From an uncultured Candidatus Saccharibacteria bacterium (lineage in GTDB: Bacteria; Patescibacteriota; Saccharimonadia; Saccharimonadales; Saccharimonadaceae): a stretch of 64,000 nt of DNA. Within the stretch, counting starts at the first letter, position 1; every line of letters starts with the position of its first letter. The notes below the pieces were generated by a model. That model was not told the DNA's origin. It worked only from the letters and a program-made list of their open reading frames with translations, and did not search any database. The stretch is taken from NCBI GenBank assembly GCA_948868795.1, contig CAQRDK010000001.1, forward strand, positions 62,001-126,000, read 5' to 3'. Made by a program: the position numbers and the translations under genes. Positions 1 through 7,116 of the stretch are shown in pieces.

Positions 1-896
1 CGGCCAATGACGCTTCGGCTGAAAACGAGATTACTTATATGAACCGCAATACGAAGCTGGTTTCGTTTCATTTTGCGGTCGATGATAGAGAAGTCCGCCA
101 AGGACTGCCGCTTGATCGTAATGCGTTTCATGCCGGCGACGGAGCCTACGGACGCGGTAATCGCAAGACGATCGCGGTTGAGGTTTGTTATTCAAAATCC
201 GGTGGGGAGAGATTCGTCCAAGCTGAGAAAAACGCCGCAAGGTTTGTGGCTCAGCTTCTCAAAGAGCGTGGCTGGGGAGTCGATAAAGTCACTAAACATC
301 AAGATTATAGTGGCAAATACTGCCCTCATCGTACTCTCGATACCGGTTGGAACAGATTCCTAGATATGGTTAAGACTGAGCTTGGTAAGAGCGATATTAC
401 CTTACAGCCGGATGAGCCAGCAAGTAACAAATTGGCACAGGCGCTTGGTAAGAAAACCAACGAACAGATAGCTGATGAGGTGATTTTGGGCAGGTGGGGT
501 AACGGCGCTGAACGTATCGAACGACTTCGTAATGCTGGGTATGATTACAATGCTATTCAAGGCGTTGTAAATGCCCGATTTGGTAAGCCTGCGATTCCTG
601 CGAAGAAAAGCAATGAGACCATTGCTAATGAAGTCATCGCTGGCAAATGGGGTAATAATCAAGACCGAAAAACGCGTCTTACCGAGGCTGGTTACGATTA
701 TACTGCCGTTCAACGCATTGTTAATGCTCGATTCGGCAAGAATACGACTCCAACCGTAAAAACCAACGAGCAGATCGCAGCGGAAGTCATTACCGGTAAA
801 TGGGGTAACGGCCAAGATCGTAAGGACCGGCTATTTAGGGCCGGTTACAACTACAATGCCGTCCAGTCTATCGTAAATAAGAAGCTTGGTAAATAA
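1..896 (+). CDS. Phage endolysin: N-acetylmuramoyl-L-alanine amidase with three Cpl-7 repeats (5' end outside window)
   Basis: The enzyme cuts the amide bond between muramic acid and the stem peptide to release phage. The frame is open to the window edge and reads ANDASAENEITYMNRN before the ATG at 39, which matches the start of an amidase_2 domain, so the true start lies left of position 1. Counted from that ATG, H87 and C95 (KHQDYSGKYCPHR) fit the zinc-binding end of the T7-lysozyme fold. Three near-identical repeats of about 44 residues follow at 140-183, 191-234 and 242-285 (TNEQIADEVILGRWGNG type). These are Cpl-7/CW_7 wall-binding repeats known from pneumococcal phage lysin Cpl-7. The holin-like gene follows after 19 bp, as expected for a lysis cassette. 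The family call is sure; the exact bond cut is inferred. Confidence 0.93.
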   Translation, partial: ANDASAENEITYMNRNTKLVSFHFAVDDREVRQGLPLDRNAFHAGDGAYGRGNRKTIAVEVCYSKSGGERFVQAEKNAARFVAQLLKERGWGVDKVTKHQDYSGKYCPHRTLDTGWNRFLDMVKTELGKSDITLQPDEPASNKLAQALGKKTNEQIADEVILGRWGNGAERIERLRNAGYDYNAIQGVVNARFGKPAIPAKKSNETIANEVIAGKWGNNQDRKTRLTEAGYDYTAVQRIVNARFGKNTTPTVKTNEQIAAEVITGKWGNGQDRKDRLFRAGYNYNAVQSIVNKKLGK

Positions 897-915
897 GTCC
901 AGAAAGGAGAAAAAT

Positions 916-1161
916 ATGGATTTGAGTATTTTAGGGATTGAGCCTGTAACGGCGTTGTTGCTAACAGGTTTCGTAATCGGTTTCGTCGAGCTTGCGAAAG
1001 CACTCTACGATAAAGAGTGGCGTAAAGCGATCGTAATAGCCGTCGCCGGTGTTGCTGGTGGTATTATCGCACCATTTATCGGGTTAAGTATTGTGATTGG
1101 TATTGTGGCAGGCTTTGCGGCGTCTGGAGCGGTTACATTGGTTCAGAACATCGGGGGCTAG
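916..1161 (+). CDS. Small holin-like membrane protein
   Basis: An 81-residue protein with two hydrophobic segments (about residues 7-27 and 38-75, the second long and glycine-rich, possibly two passes) joined by a charged turn with LYDKEWRKA. It sits between the endolysin and another small membrane protein, so a holin that opens the membrane for the lysin is the natural inference. I place the start at 916 because AGAAAGGAGA lies a few bases upstream; an in-frame ATG at 886 overlaps the lysin gene and has no such site. I do not recognise a specific holin family from the sequence. Confidence 0.75.
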   Translation: MDLSILGIEPVTALLLTGFVIGFVELAKALYDKEWRKAIVIAVAGVAGGIIAPFIGLSIVIGIVAGFAASGAVTLVQNIGG

Positions 1162-1164
1162 ATA

Positions 1165-1542
1165 ATGGATGGGGTTACTATCGGTCAAATTGGCGAGTGG
1201 TTATTGTGGGCTGTCGGTATTGGCGGAGCGATAGCGACGGTCTGTAAGTTCCTAACTTTTGCCTTTCAGCGAACGCTGAACAAGGCGCTTGAGCCAACGA
1301 ACAAGAAGATCGACGAGATTAACCGGAAAGTTGATCTTCTTGAGGCTAAGCATGATGAGAGCGAAATGGGCAGGATCAAGGATTTCCTTGTCGAGTTCCT
1401 TGCTCGGATCGAACGCGGTGAGCCTGTTGACGAAGAAGAATTGGAGCGATTCTGGGAAAACTACGACTTCTACAACGACCACGGTGGCAACTCATACATA
1501 CATAGCAAGATGGAAAAATTGAAGGCACGAGGTAAGCTTTAA
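1165..1542 (+). CDS. Membrane-anchored coiled-coil phage protein (holin accessory?)
   Basis: This 125-residue protein has one N-terminal membrane segment (about 8-33) followed by a charged helix (40-75) with heptad spacing (KKIDEINRKVDLLEAKHDE) and an acidic tail. It begins three bases after the stop of the preceding holin-like gene, so the two are co-translated. One membrane helix plus a coiled coil fits holin accessory proteins of the XhlA kind, but the match is only architectural. A role as second holin, antiholin or spanin-like partner is an inference. Confidence 0.65.
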   Translation: MDGVTIGQIGEWLLWAVGIGGAIATVCKFLTFAFQRTLNKALEPTNKKIDEINRKVDLLEAKHDESEMGRIKDFLVEFLARIERGEPVDEEELERFWENYDFYNDHGGNSYIHSKMEKLKARGKL

Positions 1543-1550
1543 TGATTATT

Positions 1551-1587
1551 TTACTTTTTCATTAGGCTTGTGATATAATATAAGCAG
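1551..1587 (+). promoter_or_regulatory. Late promoter with extended -10 before the portal gene
   Basis: TTACTT (1551-1556), a 17-bp spacer, then TGATATAAT (1571-1579) form a promoter with an extended -10. The start point should be near 1586, just before the hairpin at 1590-1637. The same TGTGATATAAT box precedes the gene at 6451. Confidence 0.7.
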
Positions 1588-1589
1588 AT

Positions 1590-1637
1590 GGTTCATCCAA
1601 AAAAGCACGAGGGCCACGAGAAACTATTGGATGAACC
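1590..1637 (+). promoter_or_regulatory. 5'-terminal mRNA hairpin covering the portal start codon
   Basis: GGTTCATCCAA (1590-1600) and TTGGATGAACC (1627-1637) are perfect 11-bp inverted arms. The 3' arm contains the ATG at 1631. The hairpin starts within a few bases of the predicted transcription start, so it would cap the mRNA and hide the start codon. No clear Shine-Dalgarno site is seen. The gene at 6451 has the same arrangement with unrelated arm sequence. Confidence 0.7.
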
Positions 1638-3463
1638 CTTTTCTTACGAAAGACAATCTGTGGAGTAAGTACGAAGTCGCAAAGGAGTGGTCTAAAAATT
1701 GGTCGAAAGACTTTGAAGAATATGACCGCATTGCGCGCAACGAAGCTCCTAGCAACGTGCCAGAGCAGTATGCTCGTGTTTCTGATGGCACGGCTGCCGC
1801 ATTAGTTCGTAAGGCACCGAAACGCGTAATTCAGCAACTACCAACCGGTGTCGTGACGAGCGATGACGAAGATGATCCGATGGCTATCGTGGCCGAGTTT
1901 ATTCTTCTTCATAAAATCTTGCCAGACGCAAAGGGTGGTCACGATTTGATTCAGAAGTTCTGGTCAACTATCGAAAATGGGCTAACTTTTGGCGGCCAAG
2001 CTGTCTATACGCCTTTCGTATGGAACGGCAGTGAGTTTACCGCAGATGCGAAGCTGATCTACTATGGCGATATTTTCTTCCAGCCCGGCAAGACAAGCTT
2101 TTACGATTGTGACTACTTCTTCATTAGAAGTTGGTGGCAGCCAGAAACTATCGATCAGATTATTGAGAAGGAGCGTAATCTACAAGAAAAGGCTAAGAAA
2201 GCTGGATCGAAATACACTTCTTCTTGGGATATTCCGGCTCTTAAAGAGCTGAAAAAGCAGATTACTACCAAGGATCAAGAAGGTACGACCGAATCCGAAC
2301 AACGCGCAGGCGTGTCGTCCGAAGGTATTGAGATTGTAACTGGATTCCAAAAAGGCAAAGGCGCGATCTTCCTTATGGGGAATCCAAGCACGAGAAAAAT
2401 CGTGCGGCAGAAGGTGAATCGCGATCCGCGTGGTTTGCCGCCTGTCAACTATTTCTATGCTGATGTAGATAATAGTAACCCATTTGGCCGGTCTATTATG
2501 AGCTTAATTGGCGGCCTTCAGAATATGATCGACGCCAATATGCGTGCTTATATGTTTAATCGCGCGTTGGAGCTTGCTCCGCCGATTAAAGTTCGCGGCA
2601 ACGTTGATACCAGTCAAGCGGTTTACGAACCAAACGCCTTCATCGACCTGTCTAGCGATCCAAATGCGAACTTAGAACCGCTAGAAGTCACTACGACGGC
2701 AATTCGCGACTACGCATCTATTTACTCGCTAAACAAAACTCAGCTGCTTAACCTATTCAATTCGGGTGGCGATACATCGGTGAGCGCGGATGTCGGGAAT
2801 CCGGGCTTTGGTAAAACGCCAACGGCACTTAAGCAACAAAAACAGATTTTGGATGCCGACGATAACTATCTGCGTAAAAACTTTGAGTCGTTCTTTGAAG
2901 ACTGGGCTGAAACTGCCATTAACGTCTATTTTGCGGAGCGTGAAGGTAAAGAAGAATTACAGCTCGATCAGAAGACTGCTGACCGCTTACGTGAGCTAGT
3001 AAAACGTGGCGAGCTAGACGAAAATTATGTAACCGAAGATAACAAGGTGTCCATCGACTACAGCGAAGCGGTAAAAACTCTACATTTTCGGGTAGATGCT
3101 AGTACGTCCAAATTGAACGGACAGGCTGAGCAGCTGGAATCACTACAACTTATTTTAGATTTCATCTCGTCCCCAGCCGTTACCCAGCTTATTCCGCAAG
3201 AAAAAATCATTCTATTATACAACAGCATAGTCAGTAACTCTGGTGTGCTTGAGCCGGAAAAGCTGAAGATTGACCTCAAAACGCTGGGCGACGGCAATAC
3301 GGCTCCAGATATGACAGACCCCCAAGTAGTAGCTCAACTACTGCTTCAACGGGGCTGGCCGGAAGATCTCGTAAATTGGACTATAAACAGTATTGTGAAT
3401 GAAAGGAAAGATCCGAGCGAAGCGCTTAGTCAAGCGGAAAGGATTTTAGGAAATGGACGATAG
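1631..3463 (+). CDS. Phage portal protein
   Basis: A 610-residue protein at the head of the virion module, before scaffold and capsid genes. It has the layout of a portal (head-tail connector): a helical N-terminus rich in Trp, a mixed alpha/beta wing with LIYYGDIFFQPG and DYFFIRSWW, a central region with NPFGRSIMSLIGGLQNMIDA, and a long Gln/Glu-rich helical C-terminus. The portal is the dodecameric ring through which terminase pumps DNA. Size and order fit portals of short-tailed phages. The call rests on position plus overall look rather than one diagnostic motif. The ATG lies inside the inverted repeat described above. Confidence 0.8.
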   Translation: MNPFLTKDNLWSKYEVAKEWSKNWSKDFEEYDRIARNEAPSNVPEQYARVSDGTAAALVRKAPKRVIQQLPTGVVTSDDEDDPMAIVAEFILLHKILPDAKGGHDLIQKFWSTIENGLTFGGQAVYTPFVWNGSEFTADAKLIYYGDIFFQPGKTSFYDCDYFFIRSWWQPETIDQIIEKERNLQEKAKKAGSKYTSSWDIPALKELKKQITTKDQEGTTESEQRAGVSSEGIEIVTGFQKGKGAIFLMGNPSTRKIVRQKVNRDPRGLPPVNYFYADVDNSNPFGRSIMSLIGGLQNMIDANMRAYMFNRALELAPPIKVRGNVDTSQAVYEPNAFIDLSSDPNANLEPLEVTTTAIRDYASIYSLNKTQLLNLFNSGGDTSVSADVGNPGFGKTPTALKQQKQILDADDNYLRKNFESFFEDWAETAINVYFAEREGKEELQLDQKTADRLRELVKRGELDENYVTEDNKVSIDYSEAVKTLHFRVDASTSKLNGQAEQLESLQLILDFISSPAVTQLIPQEKIILLYNSIVSNSGVLEPEKLKIDLKTLGDGNTAPDMTDPQVVAQLLLQRGWPEDLVNWTINSIVNERKDPSEALSQAERILGNGR

Positions 3464-3752
3464 TGTTGTGTACCCGACGACTTCTCAGCGGCTTATTGGT
3501 GAGCCAAACGAGCAGAAGAAGCGCCGAGAACAGGAGACTGAAAAATATCTGGCAGAAAAACCCTTAATTGCCGAAACGGTAAAGCATCTGCAAAGACGGA
3601 TTGAGTTCTTTCATGATATTGACTCTATTACAGAGACCAAGGATTCGGAGAACTTTATGCGACAGGTTACGGTTAATAAAATGGTCGCAGCCGTACTAAC
3701 ACAGGAGATAAAAAGGCTTGAGGTAATAATCAAAGCACACAGCAAGAAGTAA
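3453..3752 (+). CDS. Small helical phage protein between portal and scaffold
   Basis: A 99-residue, strongly charged and mostly helical protein (EQKKRREQETEKYLAEKP). Its ATG overlaps the end of the portal gene by 11 bp, so translation is probably coupled. I do not recognise the family. Its place in the portal-scaffold-capsid run suggests a head-assembly or minor virion role, which is inference only. Confidence 0.6.
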   Translation: MDDSVVYPTTSQRLIGEPNEQKKRREQETEKYLAEKPLIAETVKHLQRRIEFFHDIDSITETKDSENFMRQVTVNKMVAAVLTQEIKRLEVIIKAHSKK

Positions 3753-3753
3753 T

Positions 3754-3818
3754 CGAGGTTGGCTGTGTTCTATATCGTAGAAGCCCACCCTTTACGATAT
3801 AGAACAGGGCTAATCTCG
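3754..3818 (+). promoter_or_regulatory. Long intergenic stem-loop before the scaffold gene
   Basis: GTTCTATATCGTA (3767-3779) and TACGATATAGAAC (3793-3805) are perfect 13-bp arms around a 13-base loop. Flanking bases 3754-3764 and 3808-3818 add 11 more pairs, three of them G-U type. The loop AGCCC (3782-3786) can instead pair with GGGCT (3807-3811), giving a pseudoknot. No T-run follows, so it is not a simple terminator. RNA processing or translational control are possible. Confidence 0.65.
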
Positions 3819-3867
3819 CCCAAAGGATTCGTCACCTTTATTTGACGTAAAAGCATAAGGAGATGTT

Positions 3868-4770
3868 ATGGACGATGATGTCGTAAAAAATAATCCAGCG
3901 GAAAATGCGGACGCCGTAGAACCGGGAGCGACAACCGGCAAGAACCAAGGGACGCAAGCGGAGCAACCAGATGATGGGTTCGAGCAGGCTCTTGATGGTA
4001 GTAGTGATTCGCTAGAAGAAGACCAACCTACTTCGGCTAGTGAGAATACGAAGTCAGAAAACTCGGATGAAGCGGCCAACAAAGAAGCTTCGGAAGATGG
4101 GGGTCAGCAGGGCTCAGATAATGGCCAAACCGCAAAGGGCGCTGTTCAGCGCAAAGAGCAACTTAATAGTGAAATTCGTGAGTTAGTGGCACGGCGGAAT
4201 GCTATCCGTGAGGAGACGAGCAGGCTCATCAGGGAGAAGTATGGGATGCAGCCAAACAGCCAAGCAAAAACGGAAGATGAGCTGATTAACACCATAAACC
4301 CGGAAACTGGCGATTACTATACTCGGGCCGAGGCGCAGGCGGAAATTACAAAGAACCGCCTAGATCAGCTTGAACAAGAGCGGCAGCGCGAAGCCGTCGC
4401 AAACCAGATTGCCGAGTCTCGTCTTGAAATGTCTCAAGAAGTGGATAATGTTATTAGGGACTTTCCTATGTTTGACCCTAAGTCTGAAAAATATAACGGC
4501 GATGTGGCTGATGGCGCCTTTGAGATTTTATCTGAGGCGATTGAGACGGATCCACAGACTGGGATGCAAATTGGCTGTAAGATCCCAATTTACAAGTTCT
4601 ACTCCCTATTGGCAAAAGCGACAGAGTCTGCGAAGAAGCAGGGCGAGATTGCTGGACGAGAAGCCGCTCAGAAGATGATGGGCACCGTTGATACTGTTGG
4701 TAGCGGCCGCAGCCAGAATAGCTCCGATGACGACCCAATGCTTATGGGATTAAGTGCTCAAGACTATTAA
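3868..4770 (+). CDS. Capsid scaffolding protein
   Basis: A 300-residue, very acidic and polar protein. The first ~90 residues are low-complexity (NPAENADAVEPGATTG, SDSLEEDQPTSASE), followed by a long coiled coil (about 100-190, REETSRLIREKYGMQ, RLDQLEQERQREAVAN). It lies directly before the major capsid gene, the usual place for scaffold, which templates procapsid assembly and then leaves. AAGGAG lies about six bases before the ATG. The composition and position make the role likely; there is no protease motif. Confidence 0.8.
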   Translation: MDDDVVKNNPAENADAVEPGATTGKNQGTQAEQPDDGFEQALDGSSDSLEEDQPTSASENTKSENSDEAANKEASEDGGQQGSDNGQTAKGAVQRKEQLNSEIRELVARRNAIREETSRLIREKYGMQPNSQAKTEDELINTINPETGDYYTRAEAQAEITKNRLDQLEQERQREAVANQIAESRLEMSQEVDNVIRDFPMFDPKSEKYNGDVADGAFEILSEAIETDPQTGMQIGCKIPIYKFYSLLAKATESAKKQGEIAGREAAQKMMGTVDTVGSGRSQNSSDDDPMLMGLSAQDY

Positions 4771-4796
4771 AACTATAATTAGAAAGGATAACAATT

Positions 4797-5759
4797 ATGG
4801 CAACCGAAACACCGGCGACAACATCAGATAATCGTAATACTGATTACGCCACTAAATACGCAAAAAAACTTGACCAAATCTTTAGCGAAAGGTCTTTGAC
4901 AGCTGCTTATGTTTCAAAAGAAGCGGCCTTTAAGGAAGACGGCGGAGTCGCTAGCGTTTACTTTCGTACCGTCGATACATCTGACTTCCTTGGGGGTCAT
5001 ACAAGCTCAGCCTTTGGTAGCCCTAGTGCCGTCAAATCGGATGTTACTCGCAAGGATGTAGAACTATTCTACGAAATCAACAAAAACATCCCCAATGTCG
5101 ATCTTAACGATACCGCGGGCGCACTCAAGGAAGCCGGGCAGGTTCTTGCCACCGGTATTCGTGAGCAGTATTCTCCGTTCATCGACAAGCTCAACATTGC
5201 TACCGCTATTAAAGCGGCCACTACCTACGGCGGTAAAAACGTTGTGGCCTATACGGAAGGCAAAATTAAGGCCGGCGTCGATTCGATGATCGCTACACTC
5301 AAAAATGCGCATAGCTATTCCAAAACTCAAGCATTGTTTGTTCCAGCTTCTAATGAAACGGAGCTTATGGACGCAATCGCCGACCAGTTTAATCCGGTTA
5401 AAAACGACAAGATGGTTGAAACTGGCGTTGTCGGCAAATATCGCGGGATTGACGTGGTAGTGGTTCCAGACGAGTTGTTTGTAACGATGACTCTTACCGG
5501 TACCGCACCGTATGCTCAAGCAACATTTACGGCTGCTCCTACTGTTAAGGCCGTCATCTGGGATAAACGCGTAATGAAGACTTGCCGCAAGCTCTATCAA
5601 ACCTACGTCCTTACTGGTAAGGATGCAGTTACTGCAGGCTGCGACGGTCCATTGCTTCGTGGCTTGTTCCGCCCGGGTGCTTGGGTCATTGACGCTAACG
5701 GCACTAATAAGGCTGTCGCTATCCTCAAGGCTAGTGAGACTACCGGAGCTGGTAAGTAG
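4797..5759 (+). CDS. Major capsid protein
   Basis: A 320-residue protein directly after the scaffold. The body has the pattern of an HK97-type shell protein: a long helix region (NDTAGALKEAGQVLATGIRE, then a lysine-rich helix), a beta-rich domain with YRGIDVVVVPDEL and WDKRVMKTCRKLYQTYVLTG, and a C-terminus RPGAWVIDANG. A strong start site AGAAAGGATAAC precedes the ATG and an intrinsic terminator follows the stop, both expected for the most abundant virion protein. The call rests on order, size and fold-like pattern. Confidence 0.82.
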   Translation: MATETPATTSDNRNTDYATKYAKKLDQIFSERSLTAAYVSKEAAFKEDGGVASVYFRTVDTSDFLGGHTSSAFGSPSAVKSDVTRKDVELFYEINKNIPNVDLNDTAGALKEAGQVLATGIREQYSPFIDKLNIATAIKAATTYGGKNVVAYTEGKIKAGVDSMIATLKNAHSYSKTQALFVPASNETELMDAIADQFNPVKNDKMVETGVVGKYRGIDVVVVPDELFVTMTLTGTAPYAQATFTAAPTVKAVIWDKRVMKTCRKLYQTYVLTGKDAVTAGCDGPLLRGLFRPGAWVIDANGTNKAVAILKASETTGAGK

Positions 5760-5776
5760 TTATACTTGGCCAATGA

Positions 5777-5815
5777 AAATGCCCTAGTCATATTGACTGG
5801 GGCATTTGATTTTAC
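5777..5815 (+). terminator. Intrinsic terminator after the major capsid gene
   Basis: AAATGCCCTAGTCA (5777-5790) pairs over 14 bp (one T-G) with 5794-5807 around a 3-base loop, followed by a T-rich stretch. The tail also supplies the -35 box of the next promoter. Confidence 0.85.
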
Positions 5816-5833
5816 TAACAGGTATGGTATAAT
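5806..5833 (+). promoter_or_regulatory. Promoter of the structured leader RNA
   Basis: TTGATT (5806-5811), 16 bp, then TATAAT (5828-5833) preceded by TGG give an extended -10 promoter. The expected start, about 5840, is exactly the first base of the outer stem of the RNA that follows. Confidence 0.75.
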
Positions 5834-5839
5834 AGAAGT

Positions 5840-5957
5840 GTTCAAATCTATATTATTTCAATAATTGCCAGCCTGATACAGTGCTGCAACAAATTGGCAA
5901 TTGTTGATTTGGTATAGATTTGAACAATCTGCAGCACCGTATTTTGTACCTGCTGCC
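5840..5957 (+). ncRNA. Pseudoknotted phage leader RNA with a competing third strand
   Basis: Outer stem: GTTCAAATCTATA (5840-5852) with TATAGATTTGAAC (5913-5925), 13 perfect pairs. Inner stem: 5859-5870 with 5895-5906, 12 pairs with one G-U. The inner loop holds GTGCTGCA (5881-5888), which pairs with TGCAGCAC (5930-5937) beyond the outer stem, making a pseudoknot. TGCTGC at 5951-5956 could take over the same GCAGCA strand, just before the start site AAAAAGGAG of the next gene. Either a 5' regulatory leader or a free small RNA; no reading frame is apparent. Two leaders before host surface-protein genes (41453-41597, 63708-63894) share the strand order. Confidence 0.7.
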
Positions 5958-5977
5958 TATAATTAAAAAGGAGCAGA

Positions 5978-6376
5978 ATGGATTTCTTGTATATGATCAT
6001 AATCGTTGCGGTATGGGCGCTCGAATTTGTGGTAGTAAAGTATATTTACGATGCCTACGAGGAACGTAAAACTAAGGAGAAAGCAGATGGCCAGAGCCGT
6101 AAGCTACCTAAGTGGTTAAGTGAAGGTGTCGAAGGCCTAATTGCTATTCCTCTTGGCATTGGGCTATTGGCATTACCAATTTGGATGGTATCGTCGGTGA
6201 CGAATCATGCGCAAGATCAGTTGCGAGACCAACAGTGGGCTAACTGTGCTAATACACAGAACACCGACGGAGATTATCTCACGAAACAACAATGCGAGTA
6301 TTTTAGAGACGTAATGGGTGGCAAGTACGTTGATCTTGACACGACAATCCAATCTCCGCGCGAGTTTGATAACTAA
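5978..6376 (+). CDS. Small phage membrane protein
   Basis: A 132-residue protein with an N-terminal membrane helix (about 2-24), a charged stretch (YEERKTKEKADGQSRK), a second hydrophobic helix (about 50-72) and a polar tail with a CANTQNTDGDYLTKQQC segment that could form a disulphide outside the cell. The start site AAAAAGGAGCAG is good. It sits in the virion block behind the pseudoknotted leader, so it is probably made late. Function unknown; superinfection exclusion or lysis help are guesses. Confidence 0.65.
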   Translation: MDFLYMIIIVAVWALEFVVVKYIYDAYEERKTKEKADGQSRKLPKWLSEGVEGLIAIPLGIGLLALPIWMVSSVTNHAQDQLRDQQWANCANTQNTDGDYLTKQQCEYFRDVMGGKYVDLDTTIQSPREFDN

Positions 6377-6390
6377 TCTCGGTCATATTG

Positions 6391-6450
6391 TGATATAATA
6401 AGAATAAGCAGAGCTACCTAAAAGAGCGTGGAGCGTGCGTTGAGGTAGCT
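6391..6450 (+). promoter_or_regulatory. Promoter plus start-codon hairpin before the adaptor gene
   Basis: TGATATAAT (6391-6399) is an extended -10 with no clear -35. The predicted transcript begins near 6406. AGCTACCT (6412-6419) pairs with AGGTAGCT (6443-6450), which abuts the ATG at 6451 and contains the GAGG start site (6442-6445). Translation would need this stem opened. The plan matches the portal leader at 1590-1637. Confidence 0.68.
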
Positions 6451-7116
6451 ATGACTTTTCAAGAACTATGTAACGCGGTGATGCTGAAGGCCACGGGCAA
6501 GGCTACCGTTTTATCGCCGGACAATGCGAAGTGGAAGAAGATTCTTGGCATCGCGAACTATTATCAAAATGCTTGGCTGAACGAGCCGGGGCAAAAATGG
6601 AACTCTCGGTACGATCGAGCCTATGAACTTGGCACAATTTCAGACACGGACACCTATGAGCTTGACGAAACGATTGACGAAATCTCGACGGCAAGAGGTG
6701 ATGACGTCTATATTGGTACTGAGGACGGACGCAAGATCAAGTATAATCTTGTTGACTATGACGACTTGCAGAATCACGCCGTCGGCAATTATTGTGCCGT
6801 GATCGGCAACAGTCTTATTTTTAATCAAACGTTTGACGAACAAAGTCCTGAGTATGGTGGGACATTATACGCTCCGGTCTATTTAGGTATAGAAGAACTC
6901 ACCGGCAAAGATGACGATATTGTTGTAGATGATCCGTATTGGCTAGTTACAATCTGCGCGGCAGAGTATATTCGCAACGATATTGTGAAACAAAACCAGC
7001 ATGGTAATCTAATAGCGGAAGCCAATAATCTCATGACAAATATGATTCGGCGTAATCGCAGCGGCCAAGTTCGGAGGGTGCGTGGTTCGTGGCGAAACCC
7101 GGGAGGCCTTAGCTAA
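6451..7116 (+). CDS. Head-tail adaptor-like protein
   Basis: A 221-residue protein that begins MTFQELCNAVMLKATGKA and continues with a helical region rich in Trp and Tyr, ending in a basic tail (MIRRNRSGQVRRVRGSWRN). A small mostly helical protein after capsid and before the long tail proteins is where the connector (gp6/gp4-like adaptor) ring protein sits in short-tailed phages. The assignment is by position and size. Its stop and the next gene's ATG share a base (TAATG). Confidence 0.6.
   Translation: MTFQELCNAVMLKATGKATVLSPDNAKWKKILGIANYYQNAWLNEPGQKWNSRYDRAYELGTISDTDTYELDETIDEISTARGDDVYIGTEDGRKIKYNLVDYDDLQNHAVGNYCAVIGNSLIFNQTFDEQSPEYGGTLYAPVYLGIEELTGKDDDIVVDDPYWLVTICAAEYIRNDIVKQNQHGNLIAEANNLMTNMIRRNRSGQVRRVRGSWRNPGGLS

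Noticed and set aside
5777..5815. The capsid terminator hairpin as part of the leader RNA
   Set aside because: It lies upstream of the promoter's predicted start, so it belongs to the capsid transcript.
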